NCBI RefSeq assembly: GCF_003019815.1
Contig: NZ_CP027774.1
Coordinates: 186,001-250,000 of the forward strand
Direction: 5' to 3'
Origin: Variovorax sp. PMC12
GTDB lineage: Bacteria; Pseudomonadota; Gammaproteobacteria; Burkholderiales; Burkholderiaceae_C
Length of the DNA: 64,000 nt
Shown here: piece after piece, positions 24,051 to 32,692 of the stretch
How positions within the stretch are numbered: position 1 is the stretch's first letter
How the letters are laid out: every line of letters begins with the position of its first letter
The notes under the pieces: model-generated
Told to the model about the DNA's origin: nothing
The model's input: only the letters and a program-made list of their open reading frames with translations
The model's database searches: none
Made by a program: the position numbers and the translations under genes

Positions 24051-24787
24051 CCGCCGCGCTCGAAGTCCGGGGACTGAAGAAGTCCTTCGGCGGCATTGCC
24101 GTGACCCAGAACGTCTCGCTGACCATGCAGCCGGGCGAGCGGCGGCTGATCATCGGACCCAACGGCGCGGGCAAGACCACGCTGTTCGGGTTGATCGCCG
24201 GCGAGATCCGGCCCGACGCGGGCTCGATCCGCATCTTCGGCACCGACGTGACACGCCTGCCGGTGCCGGCGCGCGCGCGTTGCGGGCTGTCGCGCACCTA
24301 CCAGATCATCACGCTGTTTCCCAGGGACACGCTCGCGCACAACGTGGTGCTGGGCTTGCTGGCACCGATGGCACTGCGGCACAACGCGGCCGTCGACCTG
24401 TCGAAGCGCACCGACCTGCACGACCACGCGGTCGAACTGCTCGAAGGCGTGGGCCTCGGGGCCAAGGCGCTGCAGCGGGCATGCGACGTGTCGTACGGCG
24501 AGCAGCGCCGGGTCGAGCTCGCCCTGGGCCTGGCGCAGCGCCCGCGCCTGCTGCTGCTCGACGAGCCGCTGGCGGGCCTTTCGCAGGACGAGCGCACCGT
24601 GGTGCAACGGCTCATCGCGAAGGTGTCGCGCGAGACCGCCATCCTGATGATCGAGCACGACATGGATGTCGCGCTCGAGTTCGCCGAACAGATCACCGTG
24701 CTGCACTACGGGCAGGTGATCGTCGAAGGGGACCGCCAGACGGTCGTGAACCATCCGAGAACCAAGGAGATCTATCTTGGTCACTGA
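24047..24787 (+). CDS. LIV-type ABC transporter ATPase (LivG-like)
   Basis: A 246-residue cytoplasmic ATPase of the LivG type. Walker A is GPNGAGKTTLFGL (about residues 38-50), the signature motif is the variant VSYGEQRRVELALGLA (about 148-163), and Walker B is RLLLLDEPLAGL (about 169-180), with the switch His in MIEHDMDVALEF. The YG rather than SG signature is common in LivG proteins. It energises the importer with the LivF-like partner that follows, overlapping it by 11 bp. Confidence 0.9.
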   Translation: MTAALEVRGLKKSFGGIAVTQNVSLTMQPGERRLIIGPNGAGKTTLFGLIAGEIRPDAGSIRIFGTDVTRLPVPARARCGLSRTYQIITLFPRDTLAHNVVLGLLAPMALRHNAAVDLSKRTDLHDHAVELLEGVGLGAKALQRACDVSYGEQRRVELALGLAQRPRLLLLDEPLAGLSQDERTVVQRLIAKVSRETAILMIEHDMDVALEFAEQITVLHYGQVIVEGDRQTVVNHPRTKEIYLGH

Positions 24788-25502
24788 AGCATTGCACGTG
24801 AACAAGCTCGACGTGTGCTACGGGCAGAGCCAGGTGGTGCACGGGCTGTCCCTGTCGCTGGGCGAAGGCCGGGTGCTGGCGCTGCTGGGGCGCAACGGCG
24901 CCGGCAAGAGCACGTCGCTGAACGCCTTCGCGGGGCTGCTGTCGCCGCGGGCCGGGACCATCCGGCTCGGCGGCATGGCCGTGGAGCGCATGTCGCCCGA
25001 AGGCATCGCGCGCGCCGGCATGCGGCTGGTGCCCCAGGGGCGGCGGATCTTTCCGAGCCTCACGGTGCTCGAGAACCTGCAGGTTGCGCAACAGGCCGCC
25101 CCGCGCGCCACGCCGTGCGCGCAGGCCTGGACGCTCGAGCGTGTATACGCCACCTTCGCCCGCCTGCGGGAGCGCTCGCGCCAGCGGGCGGGCACCCTGT
25201 CGGGCGGCGAGCAGCAGATGCTCGCGATCGGCCGCGCGCTGATGGGCAACCCCCGCGTGCTCCTGCTCGACGAGCCCTCCGAAGGGCTGGCGCCCATGAT
25301 CGTCGCGGAGGTGGCGCAGGCCATCAAGACGCTGAAAGCCGACCGGCTCTCGATCGTGCTGGTGGAGCAGAACTTCCACCTGGCGCTCGACGTCGCCGAC
25401 GACGTGGTCGTGCTCAACACCGGCCGAGTCGTGCACGCCGGCACGGCCGAGGCGGTGCGGGCCGAGCCGACGCTGGCCACGCGCCACCTCGGCGTGTTCT
25501 GA
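24777..25502 (+). CDS. LIV-type ABC transporter ATPase (LivF-like)
   Basis: A 241-residue ATPase of the LivF type. Walker A is GRNGAGKSTSLNA, the signature is TLSGGEQQMLAIGRALM, and Walker B is VLLLDEPSEGLAP. The start is a TTG inside the end of the preceding ATPase gene, implying translational coupling. This is the last of five importer genes; enzymes follow after 40 bp. Confidence 0.9.
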   Translation: MVTEALHVNKLDVCYGQSQVVHGLSLSLGEGRVLALLGRNGAGKSTSLNAFAGLLSPRAGTIRLGGMAVERMSPEGIARAGMRLVPQGRRIFPSLTVLENLQVAQQAAPRATPCAQAWTLERVYATFARLRERSRQRAGTLSGGEQQMLAIGRALMGNPRVLLLDEPSEGLAPMIVAEVAQAIKTLKADRLSIVLVEQNFHLALDVADDVVVLNTGRVVHAGTAEAVRAEPTLATRHLGVF

Positions 25503-25542
25503 ATTTCTCACACCTCTTTCTTCGCTATCCACGGAACACCCC

Positions 25543-26685
25543 ATGCTCTACACCTGTTCGCCCCATTGCACCGACCCGACCCATGCGCACGGTGCCACCA
25601 ACGCGCCGAGGCGTCGCGCGTCGGCGCTCTCCGCGCCGCGCGCGGCCAGTGCCTCCACGCCCGCGCGCGGCCAGCGCAACCCGGTGGTCGATGTCCATTG
25701 CCACTACCTCAACCCCGACGTGGTGAAGGCCAGCGCAGACCTCGACGTCGGCGCGCACGACCCCAGCGTGATCTACGCCAACGAGCTGACGCGGCAGACG
25801 AACGTCGCACAGATGCGCGACCGCGCCCCCAAGCTCACGGGCATCGACCAGCGGCTCGAAGACATGGACCGCATGGGCATCGACATCCAGGCGGTCAGCC
25901 CGGCACCGTTCCACTACTTCTACTTTGCGCCGCCCGAGCGCGGCGCCAAACTGGCCCGCCAGGTGAACGAGGGCATCGCCGCGCTGGTGGCCGCCACGCC
26001 CGAGCGCTTCGTCGGCCTCGGTTCGGTGCCCCTGCAGAATGCCGAGCTCGCGATCCAGGAGCTGGACCACGCCGTCGGCACCCTCGGCCTGCGCGGCATC
26101 GAGATCAACACCAACGTGAACGGACGCAACCTCACGGACGCGTCGCTCGGCCTGGAACCCTTCTTCGCGCGCGCCGACCAGCTCGGCGCCGTGCTGTTCC
26201 TGCACCCTGTCGGGTACTCCGACGGTGCGCGGCTGACCAACCACTACTTCAACAACGTCATCGGCAACCCACTGGACACCACGGTGGCCGTGAGCCATCT
26301 GATCTTCGACGGGGTGGTGGCCCGCTATCCGAACATCAAGTTCATCGCGGCGCACGGCGGCGGCTACGTGGCGCACTACTGGGCGCGCATGGACCACGCA
26401 TGGCGCGCGCGCCCCGACTGCCGCACCGTGATCGACCGGGCGCCGTCGAGCTACCTCAAGACCTTCTACGTCGACACGATGGTCTTCGACCCCGAGATGC
26501 TGCGGCACCTGGTCGACACCTTCGGCGCCGACCGCGTCCTCATGGGCACCGACTACCCCTACGACATGGGCGAGGAGCATCCGCGCGAACTCATCGCGCA
26601 GGTGAAGGACCTGAGTGCCGACGAGGTCGCCCGCATCGAGGGGCTGAATGCGGTGAAGCTGCTGAACATCACGCCAGTGCGTTGA
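25543..26685 (+). CDS. ACMSD-like amidohydrolase, probable decarboxylase
   Basis: A 380-residue member of the amidohydrolase_2 family that includes ACMSD (aminocarboxymuconate-semialdehyde decarboxylase) and gamma-resorcylate-type non-oxidative decarboxylases. The metal site can be read: HxH in VDVHCHYLNP (about residue 50), His in FLHPVG, His in FIAAHGGG and Asp in GTDYPYDMG. In this family a single divalent metal supports C-C bond cleavage of an aromatic or ring-opened acid, or hydrolysis. The first 45 residues are an unusual Cys/His- and Ala-rich extension (CSPHCTDPTHAH) before the barrel. Its place after the importer and before a molybdenum hydroxylase suggests decarboxylation of an aromatic or heteroaromatic acid. 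Confidence 0.82.
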   Translation: MLYTCSPHCTDPTHAHGATNAPRRRASALSAPRAASASTPARGQRNPVVDVHCHYLNPDVVKASADLDVGAHDPSVIYANELTRQTNVAQMRDRAPKLTGIDQRLEDMDRMGIDIQAVSPAPFHYFYFAPPERGAKLARQVNEGIAALVAATPERFVGLGSVPLQNAELAIQELDHAVGTLGLRGIEINTNVNGRNLTDASLGLEPFFARADQLGAVLFLHPVGYSDGARLTNHYFNNVIGNPLDTTVAVSHLIFDGVVARYPNIKFIAAHGGGYVAHYWARMDHAWRARPDCRTVIDRAPSSYLKTFYVDTMVFDPEMLRHLVDTFGADRVLMGTDYPYDMGEEHPRELIAQVKDLSADEVARIEGLNAVKLLNITPVR

Positions 26686-26707
26686 GCACCCCGCGGAGCA
26701 CACCCCC

Positions 26708-27820
26708 ATGTCCCCTCTGTTCGAAGCGCTGCGCATCGGCGATGTGCATTTCCCCAACCGCATCGTCGTCTCGCCGATGTGCCAGTACTCGGCCATCGAC
26801 GGCATGGCGAACACCTGGCATCTGCAGCACCTGATGCAGCTCGCCATGTCGGGCGCCGGCCTGGTCATGGTCGAAGCCACGGCGGTCGAAGCGCGCGGGC
26901 GCATCACCCACGGCTGCCTCGGCCTGTACAGCGACGAGGCGGAAGCGGCGTTGGGCCGGGTGCTGGATGCGGCACGCGCCGTGTCGGCGCCGGGCACGCG
27001 CTTCGGCATTCAGCTCGGGCATGCGGGCCGCAAGGGGTCGGCCCATGCGCCGTGGGAAGGCGGCGGGCCGCTGCGGCCGACGACCTCGCAGGCGCTCCCG
27101 TGGCAGTGCGCCGCACCGTCCGCCGTGCCCTTCGCCGAAGGATGGGACACGCCGCAGGCGCTCGACGAGGCGGGCATCGACCGCCTCGTCGAGGCCTATG
27201 CCGACGCCGCGCGGCGGGCCGTGCGGCTGGGCTTCGACGTCATCGAGCTCCACTGTGCCCACGGCTACCTGCTGCACCAGTTCCAGTCGCCGCTGTCCAA
27301 CCGCCGCAGCGACGCGCGGGGCGCCGATCAGGCGGGTCGTGACCGCCTGGCGCTGCGCATCGCACAGCGGCTGCGCAGTCTTGCACCGGCGGGCCGCGTG
27401 CTCGGCGCGCGCATCACCGGCACAGACTGGGATGCGGGCGGGCTCGGCATCGACGATGCCGTGCGCCTCGCGCAGTCGCTGCAGGCCATCGGCTTCGGCT
27501 ACGTGTGCGTCTCCAGCGGCTTCGTGGTGCCGGGCGCGCGCATTCCGTTCGGCCCGGGCTTCCAGGTGGGGCTGGCCCACGAGGTGCGCAAGCGCACCGG
27601 GATCGTCACGCGGGCGGTCGGCGGCATCGCCGAGCCCGCCCAGGCCGCCGCGATCATCGCGCAGGGCCAGGCCGACCAGGTCGCCCTGGCACGCCCCTTC
27701 CTGGCCGACCCGCGCTGGGTATGGCGCGCGGCGGAGACGCTGGGTGTCGAACCCTTCTATCCGCCGCCCTACCGGCGCGCGGCCGGCTTGCGCAAGCCGC
27801 CGGCGATGCCTGCGGCTTGA
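26708..27820 (+). CDS. Old-yellow-enzyme NADH:flavin oxidoreductase (YqjM/XenA-like)
   Basis: A 370-residue FMN-binding TIM-barrel reductase. The N-terminus FPNRIVVSPMCQYSAIDGMA has the YqjM-class active-site Cys; QLGHAGRKGSAHAPWEGG and ELHCAHGYLLHQFQSPLSNR supply the substrate-binding and active-site histidines. GGIAEPAQAAAIIAQGQADQ forms part of the phosphate-binding end. Enzymes of this class reduce activated C=C bonds or nitro groups using NAD(P)H. Here it could reduce an unsaturated ring or ring-opened intermediate. It lies 22 bp after the decarboxylase-like gene. Confidence 0.88.
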   Translation: MSPLFEALRIGDVHFPNRIVVSPMCQYSAIDGMANTWHLQHLMQLAMSGAGLVMVEATAVEARGRITHGCLGLYSDEAEAALGRVLDAARAVSAPGTRFGIQLGHAGRKGSAHAPWEGGGPLRPTTSQALPWQCAAPSAVPFAEGWDTPQALDEAGIDRLVEAYADAARRAVRLGFDVIELHCAHGYLLHQFQSPLSNRRSDARGADQAGRDRLALRIAQRLRSLAPAGRVLGARITGTDWDAGGLGIDDAVRLAQSLQAIGFGYVCVSSGFVVPGARIPFGPGFQVGLAHEVRKRTGIVTRAVGGIAEPAQAAAIIAQGQADQVALARPFLADPRWVWRAAETLGVEPFYPPPYRRAAGLRKPPAMPAA

Positions 27821-27855
27821 CGCATGCCCGCTCCTTCCAACGCTCGAGTCCACCC

Positions 27856-28338
27856 ATGACCCCTTCCATCGAACTCCAAGTGAACGGCGTGAGCCACCGC
27901 GTGCAGGCCGGCGACAACGACCTGCTCCTCTACGTGCTGCGCAACGACCTGGACTGCAAGGGCGTTCGCTTCGGCTGCGGCGCCGGCAACTGCGGGGCCT
28001 GCACGGTGTTGATGGACGGGCGGGCCGTGCAGTCGTGCGACATGCCGATGTGGGGCGTGGCCGGACGCTCGCTCTCGACCCCCGAACAGCTGGCCGGCGA
28101 CCCGGTCGGCGCCGTGGTACTCGACGCATTCCTGGAATTGCAGGCGGCCCAGTGCGGCTACTGCATCAACGGCATCATGATGTCGGTCACGGCACTGCTT
28201 CACCGCACCACCTCGCCCACGCCGGCGCAGCTGCAGGACACGCTGCACCGCCATCTTTGCCGCTGCGGCGCGCATGCGCGGATCCTGCGGGCCATCGAGG
28301 CCGCGGCCGCCCGCCTGCGTGCGGAGGCCTCGGCATGA
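27856..28338 (+). CDS. [2Fe-2S] subunit of a molybdenum hydroxylase
   Basis: A 160-residue small subunit of the xanthine-oxidase family. The first cluster is held by cysteines in GCGAGNCGACTVLMDGR and the later Cys in VQSCDMP; the second by QCGYCINGIMM and LCRCGAH. This is the two-cluster IorA/XdhC-like arrangement. It passes electrons from the molybdenum site to the acceptor. The ATG at 27856 gives the correct N-terminus (IELQVNGVSHRVQAGDNDLL). Its stop overlaps the large-subunit start by 4 bp. Confidence 0.9.
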   Translation: MTPSIELQVNGVSHRVQAGDNDLLLYVLRNDLDCKGVRFGCGAGNCGACTVLMDGRAVQSCDMPMWGVAGRSLSTPEQLAGDPVGAVVLDAFLELQAAQCGYCINGIMMSVTALLHRTTSPTPAQLQDTLHRHLCRCGAHARILRAIEAAAARLRAEASA

Positions 28339-30449
28339 GCCCCGGAGAGACCCCGCCACCCGCCATCCAGGCGCACCCGCTGCTGAACCAGTGGGTGTGG
28401 GTGGGGCCGGGACAACAGCTCACCGTGTTCACGGGCAAGGTCGAACTGGGCCAAGGCATCGCGACGGCCCTGGTCCAGATCGCCTGCGACGCGCTGGGCC
28501 TGGCACCGGCGCAGGTCGCGCTGGTGGCAGGCGACACCCAACTGTCGCCCGACGAGGGCTACACGGCCGGCAGCCTGTCGGTGCAGTACGGCGGGGCCGC
28601 CGTGCGCTGGGCCTGCGCGCACGCCTTTGCCCTGTTCCGCGCAGAGGCTGCAAGACGCTGGCACGTCGCGCCCGCGCAGGTCCATGCCGAAGCCGGATGC
28701 TTTCGCGATGCGGGCGGCGGCCGACAGACGAGCTACTGGGCCCTCAGCGATGGCGTCAGCCTGGACGTGGGCATCCTGGCGCCGCCGCCGGCTCATCGCC
28801 GCACCGGGACGCCCTACGCCGGGCGGTCGCTGCCGCGGCTGGATTTCGCCGCCAAGCTCACCGGCGCGGCCTATCTGCAGGACCTCGTGATTCCGGGCAT
28901 GCAGCATGCGCGCATGCTGCGCGGACGGCATCCCGCCCAACGCCTGAAGTCGCTGCCGTTGGCGCAGCTCCAGGCGCTCGACGGTGTCGCGCAGGTGGTG
29001 CGCTGCGGCGATTTCCTGGCCCTGGTGGGGCCCCATGAAGGCGCGCTGGTCCGTGCGTTGCCCAAGGCCAGAAAGCTGCTCGAATTCACCGACGTGCCGC
29101 TGCCGCACGCCAGCGAGGACACCGTGTCGCTGCTGCAGCACATGCCCAGCCAAGCGCAACGGGTGCATGAAGAGGGTTCGCCTGCCGCCTCCCGCCCAAC
29201 CCACACCGCCACCTATTCGCGGCCGTATCTGGCCCATGCGTCGATCGGCCCGTCGTGCGCGGTGGCCGACCCGCGCGGCGACGTGCTGCGCGTCTGGTCG
29301 CACACGCAGGGCGTCTTTCCGCTGCGCGGCCAGATCGCCCGCGCGCTGGGGCGCGACGCCGGCACCGTCGAAGTCATCCATGCGCCGGGCGCGGGCTGCT
29401 ATGGACACAACGGCGCCGACGACGTGGCCTTCGACGCGGCCTTCATCGCTACGCGCACCGGCCTGCCGGTGAGGGTGCAGTGGATGCGGGAAGACGAGAT
29501 GTCCGTAGCACCTTTCGGCTCGGCGAGCGCGGTGCGGCTGCAAGCGGGCCTGGACGACACGGGGCGCATCGAGCGCTGGGAGATGGCCATCTGGAGCCAC
29601 ACCCACATGAACCGCCCCGGCTGGGGAGAAGGCGTCAACCTCCTGGGCGCCTGGGCGCTCGAGCCGCCACAACACCCGTCCGTGCCGCGCGACATGCCGC
29701 TGCCGATGGGCGGCGGCCACCGCAACGCGATCGCCATCTACGACCTGCCGCACCAGCAGGTCGACCATCACTTCATTGCGGAATCGCCCATGCGGGTCTC
29801 CGCGCTGCGCTCGCTCGGCTCCTACGCCAATCTGTTCGCGATCGAGTGCTTCATGGACGAACTGGCCGCGCTGCGCGACGAAGACCCCGTCGCCTTCAGG
29901 CTGCGCCATCTGTCCGATCCCCGCGCCAGGGAAGTGCTGCAGGCAGTGGCCGACATGGCCGGATGGTCGCAGCGCACCGAGGCGGGCTCGGGCAGCGGCC
30001 TGGGCATCGCGCTGGGGCGCTACAAGAACCACGCCGCCTACTGCGCCGTGGTGACGCAGGTCAGCGTCGAGGAAAAGATCCGGGTCGAGAAGGCCTGGGT
30101 CGCCGTCGATGCGGGCGCGGCGATCAACCCCGACGGCCTCGTCAACCAGATCGAAGGCGGACTCATCCAGTCGCTGAGCTGGACGCTCAAGGAAAGCGTG
30201 ACGTGGGACGCCACGGGCATCACGTCCTGCGACTGGGACCACTACCCGATCCTGGGTTTCGACGAGATCCCCGAATTCGCCGTGCATGTCATCGACAGAC
30301 CACACGAACCGAGCCTCGGCGTGGGCGAAGCGGCCGCCGGCCCGGCAGCCGCTTCGGTGGCCAATGCCGTGGCCCACGCGCTGGGCCTGCGTGCCCGGGA
30401 CCTCCCGCTCACGGCCGAACGCCTGGCAGCGCTCATCTCCGCGGGCTGA
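28335..30449 (+). CDS. Molybdopterin-binding large subunit of a two-component aromatic/heteroaromatic hydroxylase (IorB-like)
   Basis: A 704-residue large subunit of the xanthine-dehydrogenase family. The N-terminal part (FTGKVELGQGIATALVQIAC, and DEGYTAGSLSVQYGG) and the middle (SLPRLDFAAKLTGAAYLQDL) match the two-subunit isoquinoline-1-oxidoreductase/nicotinate-dehydrogenase branch. The C-terminus carries the active-site region with the catalytic Glu in LGVGEAAAGPAAASVANAV. It has no cytochrome or FAD domain and no FAD subunit gene is adjacent, so electrons must leave through another carrier. Such enzymes add oxygen from water next to a ring nitrogen or to an aldehyde. It is the best hint that the operon's substrate is an N-heteroaromatic compound. 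Confidence 0.85.
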   Translation: MSPGETPPPAIQAHPLLNQWVWVGPGQQLTVFTGKVELGQGIATALVQIACDALGLAPAQVALVAGDTQLSPDEGYTAGSLSVQYGGAAVRWACAHAFALFRAEAARRWHVAPAQVHAEAGCFRDAGGGRQTSYWALSDGVSLDVGILAPPPAHRRTGTPYAGRSLPRLDFAAKLTGAAYLQDLVIPGMQHARMLRGRHPAQRLKSLPLAQLQALDGVAQVVRCGDFLALVGPHEGALVRALPKARKLLEFTDVPLPHASEDTVSLLQHMPSQAQRVHEEGSPAASRPTHTATYSRPYLAHASIGPSCAVADPRGDVLRVWSHTQGVFPLRGQIARALGRDAGTVEVIHAPGAGCYGHNGADDVAFDAAFIATRTGLPVRVQWMREDEMSVAPFGSASAVRLQAGLDDTGRIERWEMAIWSHTHMNRPGWGEGVNLLGAWALEPPQHPSVPRDMPLPMGGGHRNAIAIYDLPHQQVDHHFIAESPMRVSALRSLGSYANLFAIECFMDELAALRDEDPVAFRLRHLSDPRAREVLQAVADMAGWSQRTEAGSGSGLGIALGRYKNHAAYCAVVTQVSVEEKIRVEKAWVAVDAGAAINPDGLVNQIEGGLIQSLSWTLKESVTWDATGITSCDWDHYPILGFDEIPEFAVHVIDRPHEPSLGVGEAAAGPAAASVANAVAHALGLRARDLPLTAERLAALISAG

Positions 30450-30502
30450 GGCGCGCGGTTCTCTTCTTTTTTCCCGTTCGTCTTCATTGCCCAAAGGACA
30501 CA

Positions 30503-30973
30503 ATGACCATCCAGACCCTCGCGCACTATTCGGTTCGCACGACAAATCTCGACGCGTCGCGCCGCTTCTATGTCGACGTGCTCGGCCTGCAGGAAGGGTT
30601 TCGCCCGCCCTTCGACTTTCCGGGGCTGTGGCTCTACAAGGGGGGCGACGAGGCGCAGTTCGGTGTGGTGCACATCATCGGCATCGATGCCAGTTCGCCC
30701 GAAGGCCTGATCGCCTACCTCGGCGACAAGGCGCAGGCATCGCTGCATGGCAGTGCCGCTGTCGACCACCTGGCATTCCTGGCCAGCGATCTGCCGGATG
30801 TGCACCAGCGTCTGCGCGACGCCGGCCTGGCGTTTCGCGAACGCACCGTTCCCAGCCTGGGGCTGCACCAGGTGTTCGTGGAAGACCCCTCGGGCGTGAC
30901 GATCGAACTGAATTTCGCTGCGGAAGAGGCGCGGGCGCTCGCCGCGGGCACTGCGCCCGGAGCTGCGGCATGA
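30503..30973 (+). CDS. VOC-family protein, glyoxalase/dioxygenase-like
   Basis: A 156-residue single VOC-fold protein with two beta-alpha-beta-beta-beta modules. HYSVRTTNLDASRRFYVDVL gives the first metal ligand His, VDHLAFLASDLPDVHQRLRD the second module and DPSGVTIELNF the terminal Glu ligand. Such proteins are metal enzymes (ring-cleaving dioxygenases, lyases, epimerases) or binding proteins. Gene position, coupled by ATGA overlap to a flavin monooxygenase, suggests it acts on the hydroxylated product, possibly in ring cleavage. This is inference. Confidence 0.8.
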   Translation: MTIQTLAHYSVRTTNLDASRRFYVDVLGLQEGFRPPFDFPGLWLYKGGDEAQFGVVHIIGIDASSPEGLIAYLGDKAQASLHGSAAVDHLAFLASDLPDVHQRLRDAGLAFRERTVPSLGLHQVFVEDPSGVTIELNFAAEEARALAAGTAPGAAA

Positions 30974-32220
30974 GCGCGTCGTCTGCACCGGCTCGCAAGG
31001 CCCTGGTCATCGGCGGATCGCTCGGCGGCCTGTTCGCGGCCAACCTGCTGCTGCGCAGCGGCTGGGATGTGCATGTGTACGAACGCGTGGCCGACGATCT
31101 CGAGAGCCGCGGTGCGGGCGTCGTGACGCATCCGGAGCTCATGGAGGTGCTGACGGCGGCCGGTGTCGACGTCGCGGACGGCATCGGCGTCGAGGTGCGC
31201 GAGCGGATCACGCTTGCGCGCGACGGCACGCGCGAGGATTCCAGGCCGCTGCCGCAGACGCTCACTGCCTGGGGGCGCCTCTACCAGGTGCTGCGCCGGG
31301 CCTTTCCGTCGGAGCGCTACCACAACGACAAGCAGCTGGTGTCGTTCGAGCAGCATGCGCAGGGCGTGCGCGTCGTGTTCTCCGACGGCAAGGTCGAGCG
31401 CGGCGATCTGCTGGTGGCCGCCGACGGCCTGCGCTCCACGGTTCGCAAGGTCCTGCTGCCGCAGGCGATGCCTCAGTACGCAGGCTACGTGGCGTGGCGC
31501 GGCCTGGTCGAAGAAGCCAGCCTCTCGCCCCGCACGCTGGAGGAACTCTTCCCGTTCTTCGCCTTCGGCCTGCCGCCACGCGAACAGATGATCGCCTACC
31601 CGGTCGCGGGGCACGGCAACAGCGTGGCGCCGGGCAAACGTCGCTACAACTTCGTCTGGTACCGGCCCGCCGACCAGGCCACCACGCTGCGCGAGATGCT
31701 GACCGACGCGTCCGGCAAGACGTGGCCCGACGGCATTCCGCCGCCCTTGATTCGCCCCGAGGTCCTGGCCGCGGCAAGACAGGCCGCCCAGGACGTGCTC
31801 GCACCGCAGTTCGCCGAGGTCGTCGAAAAAACCGACAACCTCTTCTTCCAGCCCATTTTCGACCTGGAAAGCGAGCGCCTGGCCTTCGGGCGCGTCGCGC
31901 TCCTGGGCGATGCGGCATTCGTCGCCCGGCCCCATTGCGGCATGGGCGTCACCAAGGCCGGCAGCGATGCGGCCATGCTGGTGCGCGCACTCGACAGCCA
32001 TGTGGATATTGCCGACGCGTTGAAGGCCTACGAACGAAGCCGCCGGGAGGCGGGCAGCTTCATCGTGCACCACGCGCGCGCACTCGGCGCCTACATGCAG
32101 GCACAGCTCAGCACGCCGACCGAGCGCGCCATGGCCGAACGCTATCGCTCGACCGAAGCGGTGATGCGCGAGACCGCGGTCCCGCCGCTGCGGCCGCAAG
32201 GCACGGTACCGGCCGGCTGA
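30970..32220 (+). CDS. FAD-dependent aromatic-ring monooxygenase (group A)
   Basis: A 416-residue class A flavoprotein monooxygenase. The Rossmann FAD site is VIGGSLGGLFAANLLLRSGW with the following acidic YER; the DG motif is LLVAADGLRSTVRKVLLP; the GD motif is VALLGDAAFVARPHCGMGVT. The sequence resembles 2,6-dihydroxypyridine 3-monooxygenase and related enzymes that hydroxylate activated (hetero)aromatic rings with NAD(P)H and oxygen. It is the last gene of the cluster and is coupled to the VOC gene. With the molybdenum hydroxylase it would make a dihydroxylated ring ready for cleavage. Confidence 0.85.
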   Translation: MSASSAPARKALVIGGSLGGLFAANLLLRSGWDVHVYERVADDLESRGAGVVTHPELMEVLTAAGVDVADGIGVEVRERITLARDGTREDSRPLPQTLTAWGRLYQVLRRAFPSERYHNDKQLVSFEQHAQGVRVVFSDGKVERGDLLVAADGLRSTVRKVLLPQAMPQYAGYVAWRGLVEEASLSPRTLEELFPFFAFGLPPREQMIAYPVAGHGNSVAPGKRRYNFVWYRPADQATTLREMLTDASGKTWPDGIPPPLIRPEVLAAARQAAQDVLAPQFAEVVEKTDNLFFQPIFDLESERLAFGRVALLGDAAFVARPHCGMGVTKAGSDAAMLVRALDSHVDIADALKAYERSRREAGSFIVHHARALGAYMQAQLSTPTERAMAERYRSTEAVMRETAVPPLRPQGTVPAG

Positions 32221-32347
32221 GTTACACACGTAATCCGCGACCCCTGGCCTGAAATGAATGCGAAGCCGCGCGCTTGAAGAATCACGGCGTGGTGAGCGAA
32301 CAGCGCATCACACATCCATTCACCGACAAGCACACAGAGGTCTCCAG

Positions 32348-32677
32348 ATGAAAGCTTTCTACACGCTCGCAGCCTTCGCACTCGCAGCCACGGCCGGCCT
32401 GGCCCACGCCCAGGCCGGCGGCGACGCATCGTCCACGCGTTCGCCGATCCTCGACAGCAAGCCGCAACTGCGCGCCGAAGCGAAGAAGGACGCGAGGACG
32501 CCCGGCAAGGTCAAGGCCGTGGGCGGCGACGAACTCAAGACGGCCGAGGACGACAGCATCGGCAGCGACAAGTCCGCCAAGTCGGGCCAGACGCGCGTCG
32601 CATCGCGCGAAGCGCGCCACCCGGACCGCAAGCCCGCACAGCAGGGCGGCACGCCGGACCTGCCCGGCGCGAAGTAA
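32348..32677 (+). CDS. Small secreted protein of unknown function
   Basis: A 109-residue protein with a clear signal peptide (MKAFYTLAAFALAATAGLAH, cut after AQA) followed by a low-complexity, highly charged Lys/Asp/Glu-rich mature part (LRAEAKKDARTPGKVKAVGG). It has AGAGG upstream of the ATG. I do not recognise a domain. Similar small charged periplasmic proteins are frequent in Comamonadaceae and are poorly characterised. It lies between the catabolic cluster and a converging LysR gene, with no evident link to either. Confidence 0.65.
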   Translation: MKAFYTLAAFALAATAGLAHAQAGGDASSTRSPILDSKPQLRAEAKKDARTPGKVKAVGGDELKTAEDDSIGSDKSAKSGQTRVASREARHPDRKPAQQGGTPDLPGAK

Positions 32678-32692
32678 GCAGGGCCTGCGTCC

